NCBI RefSeq assembly: GCF_021869535.1
Contig: NW_026262743.1
Span: forward strand, 124,001-188,000
Direction of reading: 5' to 3'
Origin: Mytilus californianus
Lineage: Eukaryota; Mollusca; Bivalvia; Mytilida; Mytilidae
Length of the DNA: 64,000 nucleotides
Numbering within the stretch: position 1 is the stretch's first letter; the number at the start of each line of letters is the position of its first letter. This document shows, piece by piece, positions 10,074-18,234 of the stretch. A program made the translations under genes and the position numbers. The notes beneath the pieces are model-generated. The model was not told the DNA's origin. It ran no database searches and saw only the letters and a program-made list of their open reading frames with translations.

Positions 10074-10786
10074 ATGCTACGATTAAGCGCCTTAGTTGGA
10101 AGGAAGAAATATGGTTTGCAGCCCACTACCAAACTTATCCTTCTTGTAGATGTGGGACACGATTTCCTTCCACTTGTAACCCTTATTCGCCTTTGGGGTT
10201 CTCGAGAGGGTGGAATTGCCTTGATACATGGCACCGGAACTTTTCAGGATTTGTGCAAAGTCCTCTAGGTCTTCAGGCTCGAACGTTTCTGGATTCTTTT
10301 TCACCATGAGTTCCCAGAGGCCAAGGGTTCCTTTGTACCTCACACCATCTACGAAAATAATTATCATCACCGTCAAAAGTACCTGGTGAGCTTCCGATGA
10401 AGAGACCATCGTTTTCAGATCGCAATCCAAAGGTGTGGTCGGCGAAAGGAGTCATACTGAGCTGCAAATACTGCTGTGCTCGAGATCCGAGGACGGTGTC
10501 TGTAGGTGGTGCGATGGGTAGTGGATCGGCAAACTCGGGCGGTGGAGGAGGGAGGGCTGGCACTGCTGCAGGAAGCTATAGGGTCTGCGATCGTTTTGGT
10601 GATTTTTGAAGGTGCTTCCCGCTGAGCCTCAACCACAGGCTTGAACACCCTGGAAAGGTCTCGGCTGAGTCCAATATTGTCAAGGCGGTGTTGCATGTTG
10701 CTGGCTTGAATGCTCCGCTTAGTTTCATGCAACTCCTTTGCAAGTGCTACACGCTGCTTAGGGTCGGTAATCTTGATAAACGTCAT
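10074..10786 (-). pseudogene. Conserved virion-associated protein of unknown function (left, frameshifted and 3'-deleted)
   Basis: The gene starts at 10786 on a TATAAATAAATG motif (10784-10795). Its frame moves twice: near 10560, in a proline-rich linker, and near 10345. Recognisable parts are a helical N terminus, the proline run PALPPPPPEF, a domain with DHTFGLR, and a block beginning YKGTLGLWELM. The last ~45 residues present in the right arm are lost through a deletion of about 130 bp near 10090. The DHTFG/GLWEL module is widespread in invertebrate Polintons in my recollection, but I cannot name its function. Confidence 0.65.
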
Positions 10787-10802
10787 TTATTTATAGGATC
10801 GA

Positions 10803-10976
10803 CGGCTGTTGAACGCCCCTAAGCGTTGGTTCGAACGCCCCTAAGCGTTGGTTCGAACCCCCCGAAGCGTTGGTTCGAACGCCCTTAAGCGTTGGATTGA
10901 ACGCCCCTAAGCGTTGGTTTGAACGCCCCTAAGCGTTGGTTAGAACGCCCTATAGCGTTAGGTGAAACGCTCCCAA
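10803..10976. repeat. 22-bp hairpin repeat array (left)
   Basis: About seven or eight units, each with the self-complementary core AACGCCCCTAAGCGTT (stem AACGC/GCGTT, loop CCCTAA) and an outer GAAC/GTTC pair. The array lies between the start of the unknown virion gene and the 3' end of the zinc gene, whose last codons run into degenerate units. It is mirrored at 14642-14800. Confidence 0.85.
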
Positions 10977-11351
10977 GCGCCTGGGGGAAGGTTCAGACGC
11001 CTTTCCCAATCGCTAGGGGTATCGTCTGTAACCGTTGCAGCCCCCTTTTTCTTTGCAAGATTCAAGTGTCTGAGGCATAGATCTTTACGCAGTTGGCATG
11101 GTTTTGTGCACTGGTGGCCACGGATTGTCTTGACGGGGCATTGGGGTTGTGGGGGATGCTGTACAGGCCCATACTGACGACTGGAGTTCCATGCGTCGAA
11201 ATCACCTCCACCGTGATATATCGGACGGAGGATCACGCGACCACACTTCCATATCATCCGGATCCCACTCGAACTTGCATTTGCAGGGCTGGGGTTCCTC
11301 TGTGTCCAAATCTTCCTCATTCTCCAAGAAGAAATCTGCGTACTGATCCAT
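10958..11351 (-). pseudogene. Small zinc-binding protein (left, frameshifted)
   Basis: The gene starts at 11351 with the peptide MDQYADFFLENEEDLD, eight bases after the ATPase stop. A 14-bp deletion relative to the right arm, near 11257, shifts the frame and removes part of the first metal site. The intact right-arm sequence shows Cys-x-Cys plus Cys-x2-Cys in the first half, then a second Cys/His cluster (HQCTKPCQLRKDLCLRHLN). The protein resembles a zinc ribbon. A paralogue with the same N-terminal peptide is at 51223-51474. Confidence 0.65.
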
Positions 11352-11359
11352 TCTTTATC

Positions 11360-11824
11360 TTATACCTCATAGAACTCATCTAATTTGTATCGGTATTTTC
11401 CTGCTGACTTGGGGCTCGTGAGATCGATGATTACAAATCCATAGGGTTGGGACCAGCAATGCTTACACAGAGCGTCAAATTGTTCCTTGGTAAGATCGTT
11501 GCAGTGGTCACGCCGAATATGATCGAGATTCTTAGCATCTTGCTGAAAGAGACAGATAAAGTTTCTATTTTCTCGGATCGATTGTCGGGGCAGTTTGAAG
11601 TAGTTCTGGCACAGGTAGAAACAATCGACGTTGTTGTGGCGACCGCGCACGTAGTAGTCTTCACATGTGTTCTGTTTGCTCAGAATCAAGTCGTCGAACA
11701 CCATGAGGTTCTTGCGGCTGGGATCGAGTTCCCGGGGGTCTGGTACATCGCTCCCTTGCTCAAAGAAAAAAGTGTCGATACCACTTGGGTGTCGTGGTGG
11801 TGTGCACAGCCCTAGGAATCCCAA
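11360..11824 (-). pseudogene. FtsK/HerA-type packaging ATPase, C-terminal half
   Basis: The frame contains KNLMVFDDLIL, a Walker B strand with two acidic residues, followed by YLCQNYFKLPRQSIRENRNF, typical of A32-like genome-packaging ATPases of Polintons and nucleocytoplasmic viruses. The Walker A half is absent here; it lies 2 kb away at 13933-14263 in the opposite orientation. The first ~20 residues of the open frame (above about 11770) are probably not ATPase. They run antisense into the protease gene, marking a rearrangement junction near 11790-11825. The stop codon (GTATAA) is followed closely by the zinc gene. Confidence 0.8.
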
Positions 11825-12150
11825 GTTTCAGAGGGGTGTTCATGCGAGATACCCTACCACCCCGCCCGCTCCGCATCGAATGTGGAATCTTGAATCACGA
11901 TAGCTGGGAAGGTCCTGGAACGCATTGGACTTGCTGGTATAAACGTGGGTCGGTAAAGTATTACTTTGACTCCTATGAATTGCCACCGCCTGACGAGATG
12001 TTGAACTACTTGCAGCCTGAAATTCGATATAGCACCGATGAATTACAGCAGCGAGGCTCGGTGGTGTGTGGTCACTTTTGCCTATTCGTGTTGAAAGTGT
12101 TGGAGACTGGAAAATCGCTGGAAGATACAATCTTCTCACTCTATAAATAA
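11815..12150 (+). pseudogene. Adenain-like cysteine protease (5'-truncated)
   Basis: The C-terminal ~110 residues of an adenovirus-type maturation protease. Visible residues include His in GPGTHWTC, the acidic position in YYFDSYELPPP, and the Cys nucleophile in VVCGHFCLF, in the order His-Asp/Glu-Cys expected for clan CE proteases. The upstream part (FRGVFMRDTLP) begins right at the junction with the antisense ATPase fragment, and the expected N terminus is missing. In Polintons this enzyme cleaves capsid precursors. The TAA stop forms part of a TATAAATAAATG motif that starts the fibre-like gene. Confidence 0.8.
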
Positions 12151-12153
12151 ATG
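12142..12153 (+). promoter_or_regulatory. TATAAATAAATG stop/start motif before fibre-like gene
   Basis: An exact TATAAATAAATG. Its TAA (12148-12150) ends the protease gene and its ATG (12151-12153) begins the next gene. The same 12-mer starts several arm genes. It contains TAAATG, the late-promoter core known from poxviruses. Confidence 0.6.
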
Positions 12154-12694
12154 GATAAATTTGGATCTCAAGCAAGAAAGCGCGTATCGCTTCGGCGGAT
12201 GCTGCAGGATATAAATATGAACGACAATCGCATTACTAGCCTAGGACATCCCGAGGACAGCTCGGATGCTGTGACAAAACGGTGGGTTACCCAACAAATG
12301 AAAGATGGTATTCAAAGACATCAATGACCTAGAGGCTGCGCTTGAAGCAATCTCGAAAGAGCTCGAGGCGATGAAAAAACACCTGAACGGTCTCGAGAAA
12401 GATGTGGCGAAGTGTTTGCCTATGGCCGATGGTAAGATGGGTGGTGCCCTGGATATGCAGGGACACTCGATCGTCAATCTTCCAGAGAGGGTGGTGGCAC
12501 ATGAACATGTGACCAAAGGATGGTATGCAAAGAACTATGCGGATCTAATCATGGCGGTTCAAGAGAAAATCAACACCATCGAACAGAAGGTGAAGTCTTA
12601 TCACACGACGGACAGGAGCCGGCGCGAATTGGATTCCATATCTGAGGAGGACCGGCGCATCGACAGAATCAAGGCGGAACTCATGAAATTATAA
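12151..12694 (+). pseudogene. Fibre-like protein with coiled coil (frameshifted)
   Basis: Two overlapping frames form one gene: 12151-12327, and 12305-12694 shifted by one. Each part carries a short attachment-type module: MNDNRITSLGHPEDSSDAVT in the first, and MGGALDMQGHSIVNLPERVV followed by HVTKGWY in the second. This module (M-x-x-H/N-x-I-x-x-L-P, then VTK-x-aromatic) is familiar from tail-fibre and adintovirus fibre-like proteins. Between them and at the C terminus are charged heptad-rich segments (LEAALEAISKELEAMKKHL), likely coiled coil. A host-attachment role is inferred. It is convergent with the integrase cassette across a hairpin. Confidence 0.65.
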
Positions 12695-12707
12695 GGTAAC
12701 ACAGCAT

Positions 12708-12742
12708 AGTTTTCCTGTCCTATGAATTAGGACAAGAAAACT
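12708..12742. terminator. Hairpin between convergent fibre and integrase genes
   Basis: Stem AGTTTTCCTGTCCTA (12708-12722), loop TGAAT, TAGGACAAGAAAACT (12728-12742), with 14 of 15 positions pairing. It starts 13 bases after the fibre stop and ends 8 bases before the integrase stop on the other strand, so one structure could serve both 3' ends. Confidence 0.65.
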
Positions 12743-12750
12743 TGACTAGT

Positions 12751-13437
12751 TTATTGCACATCTGTGGCTTTGACCCAAGAGTTGAATTCCGTGGAATACC
12801 CCCTCCACTTAACGTAAAGCTCTTTCACCCCTCCCCGGGTTCTCCGGCGCAAGACCTTCTCGATGCGGTAGATGTTTTGATCAGTCTTTTGAAGTTCGGG
12901 CTCATAGAAGGATCCCTGAATTTCCTCGCCGCTGAAATCCTTGAGGCGATAGGTGGGCGGCTGAGTGTTCAACACTAGGGAAATACTTCCTCGGTCCAGC
13001 GGGGTGTGTATCCTTTCTCGAATGTACCTTTCTTCTTGGTGATTCGGACTTTGTCGCCAGCATGAAATCGCGGTGGTTTCATGGGAGGTATGCTGCCGTA
13101 AAGGTTCCAATACACCTTGTTTTCATGCTCCTTGTGACTTGCGGCGACAGGGGTCATCTTGGGCACACGCTCCTTGAACACCGCTTGATAGGCATCCCGC
13201 ACCGTCACCCCCTTCTTGTTTTTGAGCGGTATCAACCAGCCATATTTGGAGGACATCAATAATGCTCAGGATGAATTTATTTCCCTTGTTGTCCCTGGAA
13301 AAGGCACTCATATCAACAAGGTCGGCCGCCCAGGTCTCATCCACACCACCCACTACCACACGGCGTTTTTGAAACTTACGTCGAACTGGTTTGTGCAACT
13401 CCTCAGCTAAATCATCGGTCCAGCGAACTTTTTTTTA
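12751..13437 (-). pseudogene. Retroviral-type (rve) integrase with C-terminal chromodomain, internally deleted
   Basis: The N-terminal part reads TDDLAEELHKPVRRKF, then the first catalytic aspartate in ETWAADLVDM. A frameshift near 13262 precedes YGWLIPLKNKKGVTVRDAYQ. The rest of the catalytic core, with the second Asp and the Glu, is missing (deletion near 13155). A basic region with PPRFHAGDKVRI follows, then a chromodomain (YRIEKVLRRR, ELYVKWRGYSTEFNSWV) at the extreme C terminus (about 12751-12875). This layout is that of Polinton c-integrases, which insert the element; the chromodomain is thought to steer target choice. It cannot be catalytic as it stands. Confidence 0.85.
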
Positions 13438-13883
13438 ACACCCAGACCGAATCGAGCTTTGGTACCGATGATAGGTCCGACGATGCTGCGGTCCATGCGT
13501 TCGCGTGTGGTAGAGTTGGGAATGGTGTTTAGCGAGGCTAGCATAGCTTTGTCGCAGATGGAGTTGCGTGCGGTTGTATCCTTGTGCTGAGCATAACAAA
13601 GATCGTGGTGATATGCAGCCTGGTCCACTCGATTAATGGGTTTGGACTAAGCTCTCGGGGTGCCATCGGGGAGTAGTAGCTTGCTAAGTTTAGTCCCTGG
13701 CCCGGTGAAGTTGTGTCCGGGGAGATGCATTTCCATGGGTAATCGGTTGATTAGCTTGTTCATAAACCCTGCATCGGTTGTAGCAACAAACTGAGACTTC
13801 TTGGCACCGCACACCTTGTAGTTGCCAAACTTCCTCCGTCGCCCGTTGCTGGTAATTGTTTCGCCAGGGTTAACTGTGTCCGT
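13407..13883 (-). pseudogene. Parvovirus-type phospholipase A2-like domain upstream of integrase (in-frame TAG)
   Basis: The open frame below 13883 shows the calcium-loop signature HNFTGPGTKL and the catalytic helix VDQAAYHHDLCYAQHKD (His-Asp pair), as in the PLA2-like domain of parvovirus VP1 and related invertebrate proteins. An in-frame TAG (13647-13649) splits the two motifs. The frame ends at 13407 and overlaps the integrase frame across an A8 run (13429-13436 on this strand), so one extra A would join the two into a single protein. PLA2-integrase fusions occur in invertebrate annotations as I recall; whether this was a fusion or a slippage site is open. A membrane-penetration role is inferred. 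Confidence 0.7.
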
Positions 13884-13932
13884 CTACCTACGACATTTTA
13901 CGCAGAAGATCATCGTTATTTTATTTGAATAA
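13884..13932. promoter_or_regulatory. Divergent intergenic region, PLA2/integrase versus ATPase
   Basis: A 49-bp AT-rich gap between the minus-strand PLA2/integrase cassette and the plus-strand ATPase. The plus strand carries TTGAATAAATG leading straight into the ATPase start. The minus strand carries CGTAAAATG, but that ATG is followed at once by TAG, so the true minus-strand start is unclear. Confidence 0.35.
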
Positions 13933-14263
13933 ATGAACGTCGAAGACATTTCCTACAGTGCCAACGCCCCCAAGAGGAGCAATCACTAACTCCTTCTGCA
14001 GCGGTCGATCAGAGGGTTGATCAATGGGAAGTCGGACTGTGGTAAGACAACGCTGTTGAACAACCTACTCCTGCGCGATGGATGGCTCGACTACGATCGA
14101 TTGTACGTCTTCGGAAAATCACTTCACCAGCCCATCAACCAGCTGTTGCAGCAAGCACTGGGAAAAGGCTTCCCTAAGGAAGATATTCGAGACCTTCTAC
14201 AGTGTAAGAGCAAGTCACCCTACTCGTTGATTGATGTGGTCAACGCCTTACCACGTGCATGCA
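13933..14263 (+). pseudogene. FtsK/HerA-type packaging ATPase, N-terminal half
   Basis: The gene starts at an ATAAATG motif. An in-frame TAA (13987-13989) follows codon 18, then the P-loop LINGKSDCGKTTLLNNLLL (Walker A with GKT), and further residues up to SPYSLIDVVNALP. At 14264 the sequence jumps into the right-arm zinc gene, so the middle and Walker B half are missing; the Walker B half is at 11360-11790. The two halves together mark the edges of the palindrome spacer and show that the duplication break lies in or near this gene. Confidence 0.8.
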
Positions 14264-14647
14264 TTGGAGAATGAGGAAGATTTGGACACAGAGGAACCCC
14301 AGCCCTGCAAATGCAAGTTCGAGTGGGATCCGGATGATATGAGAAGTATATGTTGGAAGTGTGGTCGCGTGATCCTCCGTCCGATATATCACGGTGGATG
14401 TGATTTCGACGCATGGAACTCCAGTCGTCAGTATGGGCCTGTACATCATCCCCCACAACCCCAATGCCCCGTCAAGACAATCCGTGGCCACCAGTGCACA
14501 AAACCATGCCAACTGCGTAAAGACCTATGCCTCAGACACTTGAATCTTGCAAAGAAAAAGGGGGCTGCAACGGTTACAGACGATACCCCTAGCGATTGGG
14601 AAAGGCGTCTGAACCTTCCCCCAGGCGCTTGGGAGTGTTTCACCTAA
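14264..14647 (+). pseudogene. Small zinc-binding protein (right, 5' end lost)
   Basis: The coding frame enters at the palindrome junction (ENEEDLDTEEPQPC) without its first ten residues; the in-frame methionine at 14231 belongs to ATPase sequence. The body is intact: Cys-x-Cys at CKCKFEWDPDDM, Cys-x2-Cys at ICWKCGRVI, then CPVKTIRGHQCTKPCQ and LCLRHLN. These could form two zinc sites. It may be expressed only as an ATPase-zinc chimera, if at all. Confidence 0.65.
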
Positions 14648-14800
14648 CGCTATAGGGCGTTCGAACCAACGCTTAGGGGCGTTCAAACCAACGCTTAGGG
14701 GCGTTCAATTCAACGCTTAAGGGCGTTCGAACCAACGCTTCGGGGGGTTCGAACCAACGCTTAGGGGCGTTCGAACCAACGCTTAGGGGCGTTCAACAGC
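14642..14800. repeat. 22-bp hairpin repeat array (right)
   Basis: Mirror of 10803-10976: units with AACGCTTAGGGGCGTT, about seven copies, between the zinc gene stop and the next gene. Single-base variants (CGGGGGGTT in one unit) occur at matching places in both arms, so the array was already degenerate before duplication. Confidence 0.85.
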
Positions 14801-14809
14801 CGTCGATCC

Positions 14810-14821
14810 TATAAATAAATG
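14810..14821 (+). promoter_or_regulatory. TATAAATAAATG motif before unknown virion gene
   Basis: Exact 12-mer ending in the start codon at 14819. It follows the hairpin array instead of an upstream stop codon. Left counterpart at 10784-10795. Confidence 0.55.
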
Positions 14822-15669
14822 ACGTTTATCAAGATTACCGACCCTAAGCAGCGTGTAGCACTTGCAAAGGAGTTGCATGAAACTAAGCGGAGCATTCAAG
14901 CCAGCAACATGCAACACCGCCTTGACAATATTGCACTCAGCCGAGACCTTTCCAAGGTGTTCAAGCCTGTGGTTGAGGCTCAGCGGGAAGCACCTTCAAA
15001 AATCACCAAAACGATCGCAGACCCTATAGCTTCCTGCAGCAGTGCCAGCCCTCCCTCCTCCACCGCCCGAGTTTGCCGATCCACTACCCATCGCACCACC
15101 TACAGACACCGTCCTCGGACCTCGAGCACAGCAGTATTTGCAGCTCAGTATGACTCCTTTCGCCGACCACACCTTTGGATTGCGATCTGAAAACGATGGT
15201 CTCTTCATCGGAAGCTCATCAGTTACTTTTGACGGTGATGATAATTATTTTCGTAGATGGTGTGAGGTACAAAGGAACCCTTGGCCTCTGGGAACTCATG
15301 GTGAAAAAGAATCCAGAAACGTTCGAGCCTGAAGACCTAGAGGACTTTGCACAAATCCTGAAAAGTTCCGGTGCCATGTATCAAGGCAATTCCTACCTCT
15401 CGAGAACCCCAAAGGCGAATAAGGGTTACAAGTGGAAGGAAATCGTGTCCCACATCTACAAGAAGGATAAGTTTGGTAGTGGGCTGCAAACCATATTTCT
15501 TTCTTCCAACTTCAAGCAGCTTCTCGATCGCTTTGAACTGTGTGCCGCAGCATACCGAGCAGGAAATAATGGTGTGCGCAACGAAATTGTGTCGATTATC
15601 GATGCTATGAAGAAGGGTAGACATATCAGCATTGATGAATATAAGGCGCTTAATCGTAGCATCCTATAA
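14819..15669 (+). pseudogene. Conserved virion-associated protein of unknown function (right, two frameshifts)
   Basis: The most complete copy, about 280 residues in three frames. The first runs from 14819 to about 15045, a helical N terminus (ITDPKQRVALAKELHETKRS). The second runs to about 15255 (proline-rich linker, then PFADHTFGLRSENDGLFIG). The third runs to 15669 (YKGTLGLWELMVKKNP, then a Lys/Asp-rich region and HISIDEYKALNRSIL). Both frame changes are shared with the left arm. The TAA stop lies within the next TATAAATAAATG. Its place between zinc and core genes suggests a virion role; I cannot name it. Confidence 0.65.
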
Positions 15670-15676
15670 ATAAATG
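15665..15676 (+). promoter_or_regulatory. TATAAATAAATG stop/start motif before core protein
   Basis: Exact 12-mer. Its TAA (15667-15669) ends the upstream gene and its ATG (15674-15676) begins the core gene. Left counterpart 10060-10071. Confidence 0.6.
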
Positions 15677-16021
15677 TTGCAAATCAAGAAAGGTTAGGCT
15701 CGAAAGTACGCCTACGGTGGCAAAGGACTGTTTGACACAATCGCTAGTTTGGCTGGACGCATGTTTACTTCCTCTGCCGCCAAAACCCTAGGAAGTAAAG
15801 CCGTGAGTGCTGCCACCAATGCAGCCTTGAAAGGTGTTGAAAAAGGGGCCTCCAAAGCCGTCGACGATGTGGTTGATAAAGTGGCCCGCCCCAGGAAACG
15901 TAGTAAAAATCCTCAACAGCCTAGTATTCAACGCAAGAAGCCAGAGCAAGTTCGGTTGAACAATCTAATCTCCGGCTCTGGTATCAAAACCATACACGAC
16001 TTCGTCCAAAGCTATAAATAA
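15674..16021 (+). pseudogene. Small basic core protein (right, same in-frame TAG)
   Basis: Start on the TAAATG motif, TAG at codon 8 (15695-15697), then an open frame to the TAA at 16021. The composition is Ala/Lys/Arg-rich with a RPRKRSKN cluster. It differs from the left copy at only a few residues. Internal re-initiation at 15749 would yield 90 residues. It is directly followed by the capsid gene. Confidence 0.65.
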
Positions 16022-16031
16022 ATACATTATG
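16013..16031 (+). promoter_or_regulatory. Variant TATAAATAAATA...ATG before capsid gene
   Basis: TATAAATAAATA followed by CATTATG. This is the one virion gene where the motif sits 7 bases further upstream of the start instead of containing it. The core-gene stop TAA (16019-16021) is inside the motif. Confidence 0.5.
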
Positions 16032-17267
16032 TCTGACATCCTTACAATCACCGAAGGGCTGACCTTCGACGAAAGTCTCCAGGAATATCAGGTTCGAGAA
16101 TACGAACCACAAGCCGGTGCCCAGCTGAACAATGCCGGTGCTGAAATCCGAATCAACATCGAAACTCAGGATTTGTTCCTACACCCCGCCGAGAGTTATC
16201 TCGTGGATGAAGGTTGACTTCTCAAGAATGATGACACAGCATATGCCAATGGCGATCTTGTGTCGCTCACCCATAATGGTATCATGTATCTCTTCAAGAG
16301 CATCAGTTACAGGCTTCCCGGTCAGCAGATCGAACATATTAACGACCCCGGCATTGCCACCACTATGCTGGGAATGTTAACCTACCCCGACGACTTCTCC
16401 AAATCGCAGGGTCTCAACCAACTGTGGTATAAGGATTCTTCCACCGATGCTGAGGCTGCGAACACTGGATTCGCAGCCCGTCATGGATACATTATCACCA
16501 AGCCCACCAACAAAGGATCGTTTTCGTTTGCCATCCCCCTAAAACATATTTTTGGATTCGCAGATGATTACAACAAAACAGTGTACGGGTTCAGGCACGA
16601 ACTCTCACTCGTTCGCGATTCAAATGCTAATGCCAATCTGAGAGCAGCTGCCGTCAACGATCCGGCATATATCGTCCTGAGTAAACTATCGTGGTTCGTC
16701 CCTCACGTCACCCCCTCAGACGAAAATAAGATGCAACTGTACAAAACCATCCAGAGTAAATCAAAGATCCATTGTGGATTTCGCATGAGACAGTGCGATT
16801 CAATAGCCGTTCCCCATGCCTCACAGTTTAACTGGCGCCGAACTGCCAAAAGTGGTCGCGAAAAGCCTAGATATATCATTGTTGCCTTCCAAACCGACAG
16901 AAGTGGTGACCAAACCCATAATGCTTCCGTGTTCGATCACTGTCGATTGCGAAATATCCATATCACCCTCAACGCTGAACGTTATCCGGCAGTCGACTAT
17001 AATGCAGCTTTCAACGAAAATAGGATCGCCAGAGTGTTCAAAGAGGCCTCCGACTTCAGAAAGAAATTCCATAACATGGACACTCTCCTCAGTAATGGTG
17101 GTATCAATCCCTCCGATTTCATCGACTTGTACCCCTTGTTTGTAATCGATGTGAGTCATCAGTCTGAACGTCTCAAAGAATCTACGGTAGACATTCAGAT
17201 CCGGGCCGAATTCGCCCGCAATGTTCCAGCCAACACCGAGGCGTTCCGACAGAATCCTACAGTTTGA
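16029..17267 (+). pseudogene. Double-jelly-roll major capsid protein (right, same in-frame TGA)
   Basis: One frame from 16029 to 17267 except for TGA at 16215-16217, identical in position to the left arm. Everything after it is open for about 349 codons. Substitutions between arms are few and mostly conservative, as in a recent duplication. Landmarks such as PRYIIVAFQTDRSGD and FDHCRLRNIHITLN are intact. The 40 bases after the stop lead to AAAGTAAATG and the 49-residue gene. Confidence 0.85.
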
Positions 17268-17307
17268 ATCCGATGGTCAGAAGATGAACGTCGTGTACTA
17301 AAAGTAA

Positions 17308-17457
17308 ATGGATAAAATTCACCTACAACTCCTCTTTGTCAGTCGCCCCGCCGAAGTCTATGCGATCGTAGTGAAGGCTGGTAAACAACTCAAGGAGCAG
17401 TATGACGGTATCGAAGAGTGGAAGCAAAAATATGTGACAATGGTCTACCATAAATAA
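17308..17457 (+). CDS. 49-residue conserved small protein (right)
   Basis: The start codon is within AAAGTAAATG. The stop TAA (17455-17457) abuts the penton start inside CATAAATAAATG. The frame has the same length as the left copy at 8279-8428. Function unknown; position between the two capsid genes suggests an assembly or virion role. Confidence 0.65.
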   Translation: MDKIHLQLLFVSRPAEVYAIVVKAGKQLKEQYDGIEEWKQKYVTMVYHK

Positions 17458-17460
17458 ATG
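17449..17460 (+). promoter_or_regulatory. CATAAATAAATG stop/start motif before penton
   Basis: One mismatch to the 12-mer. It contains both the stop of the 49-residue gene and the penton ATG. Left counterpart 8276-8287. Confidence 0.55.
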
Positions 17461-18227
17461 GACAACACATTGTTGCAGCAAATTGTCGATAACACCGACC
17501 CCAAGCATGGGTTTTCCTTCATCGTCTCTGGAAACGATAGCCAAATCCTTACCCGGTTCAACCCCCCACTGCAACTCAAGGAATCCAAGGCCTACGAGAT
17601 GGCATTGGTGAACCTGGAAACCTACTACTCCATCCCAAACATTCACGCAGGTAACAATTCCTTTCGCTATTCTCAAGACGAAGGTGCCAACTGGTTTCAC
17701 ATTGTGTTGAGCACTGGCTCGCACGGTATAGATGAAATTAACAATGAGGTCCAGCGACAAATTCGTCTCAACCAGCACAAACTAAGATCATCATCGATGC
17801 CAACCGCTCGACGCTGAGAGCAACCCTGACCCTAGCCAGACGCTTTCAAGTGGACTTTGATGTTGAAAACAGCCTTAGCACCGTGTTGGGGTTTGAGCGA
17901 CGACTCTACACTTTTGATAGGGTTACAAATGGTTACACTGAGGGTGAACACATTGTGAATATCATCAGCATTAACAGCATTCTGATGAATAGTGATATCA
18001 TCCATGGGAGTTATGTGAACGGTACCCAGCAGTCCACCATCTACAGCTTCTTTCCCGCAGTCGATCCTGCTATGAAGATCATTCAAACCCCCAAGAATCT
18101 AGTATACTTGCCAGTGACCTTGTGAACCATCAATCGCATGCAAACGTATATCACCGATCAAGACGGTAGGCCCATCGATTTCAGGGGTGAACATCTCACC
18201 ATCCGCTTTAATCTTCGAGAGGTATAA
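17458..18227 (+). pseudogene. Penton-like minor capsid protein (right, frameshift and stop)
   Basis: Counterpart of the intact left gene (7508-8278). A missing A near 17781 shifts the frame after about residue 108. In the original frame a TGA at 18123-18125 replaces the CAA of the left arm, two adjacent substitutions. The C-terminal end still matches. Both lesions are private to this arm and so arose after duplication. Confidence 0.85.
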
Positions 18228-18234
18228 ATAAATG
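18223..18234 (+). promoter_or_regulatory. TATAAATAAATG stop/start motif before pVI-like gene
   Basis: Exact 12-mer. TAA (18225-18227) ends the penton gene and ATG (18232-18234) begins the next. Left counterpart 7501-7512. Confidence 0.6.

Larger units (their letters stand above)
293..11327 (+). repeat. Left arm of a 25-kb inverted duplication
   Basis: This arm is the reverse complement of 14264-25113, with identity high enough that most encoded proteins differ at only a few residues. It covers about 4.1 kb of flanking genome (293-4388) and the left half of a Polinton-like element (4389-11327). The arms differ in length mainly because the 36-bp minisatellite is about 330 bp longer here and because about 130 bp are missing near 10090. 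The inner boundary is the word TCTCCAA (11321-11327), after which the two sides diverge completely. Confidence 0.95.

Noticed and set aside
10803..10976. CRISPR array
   Set aside because: Repeats are contiguous 22-mers without unique spacers, in animal DNA.
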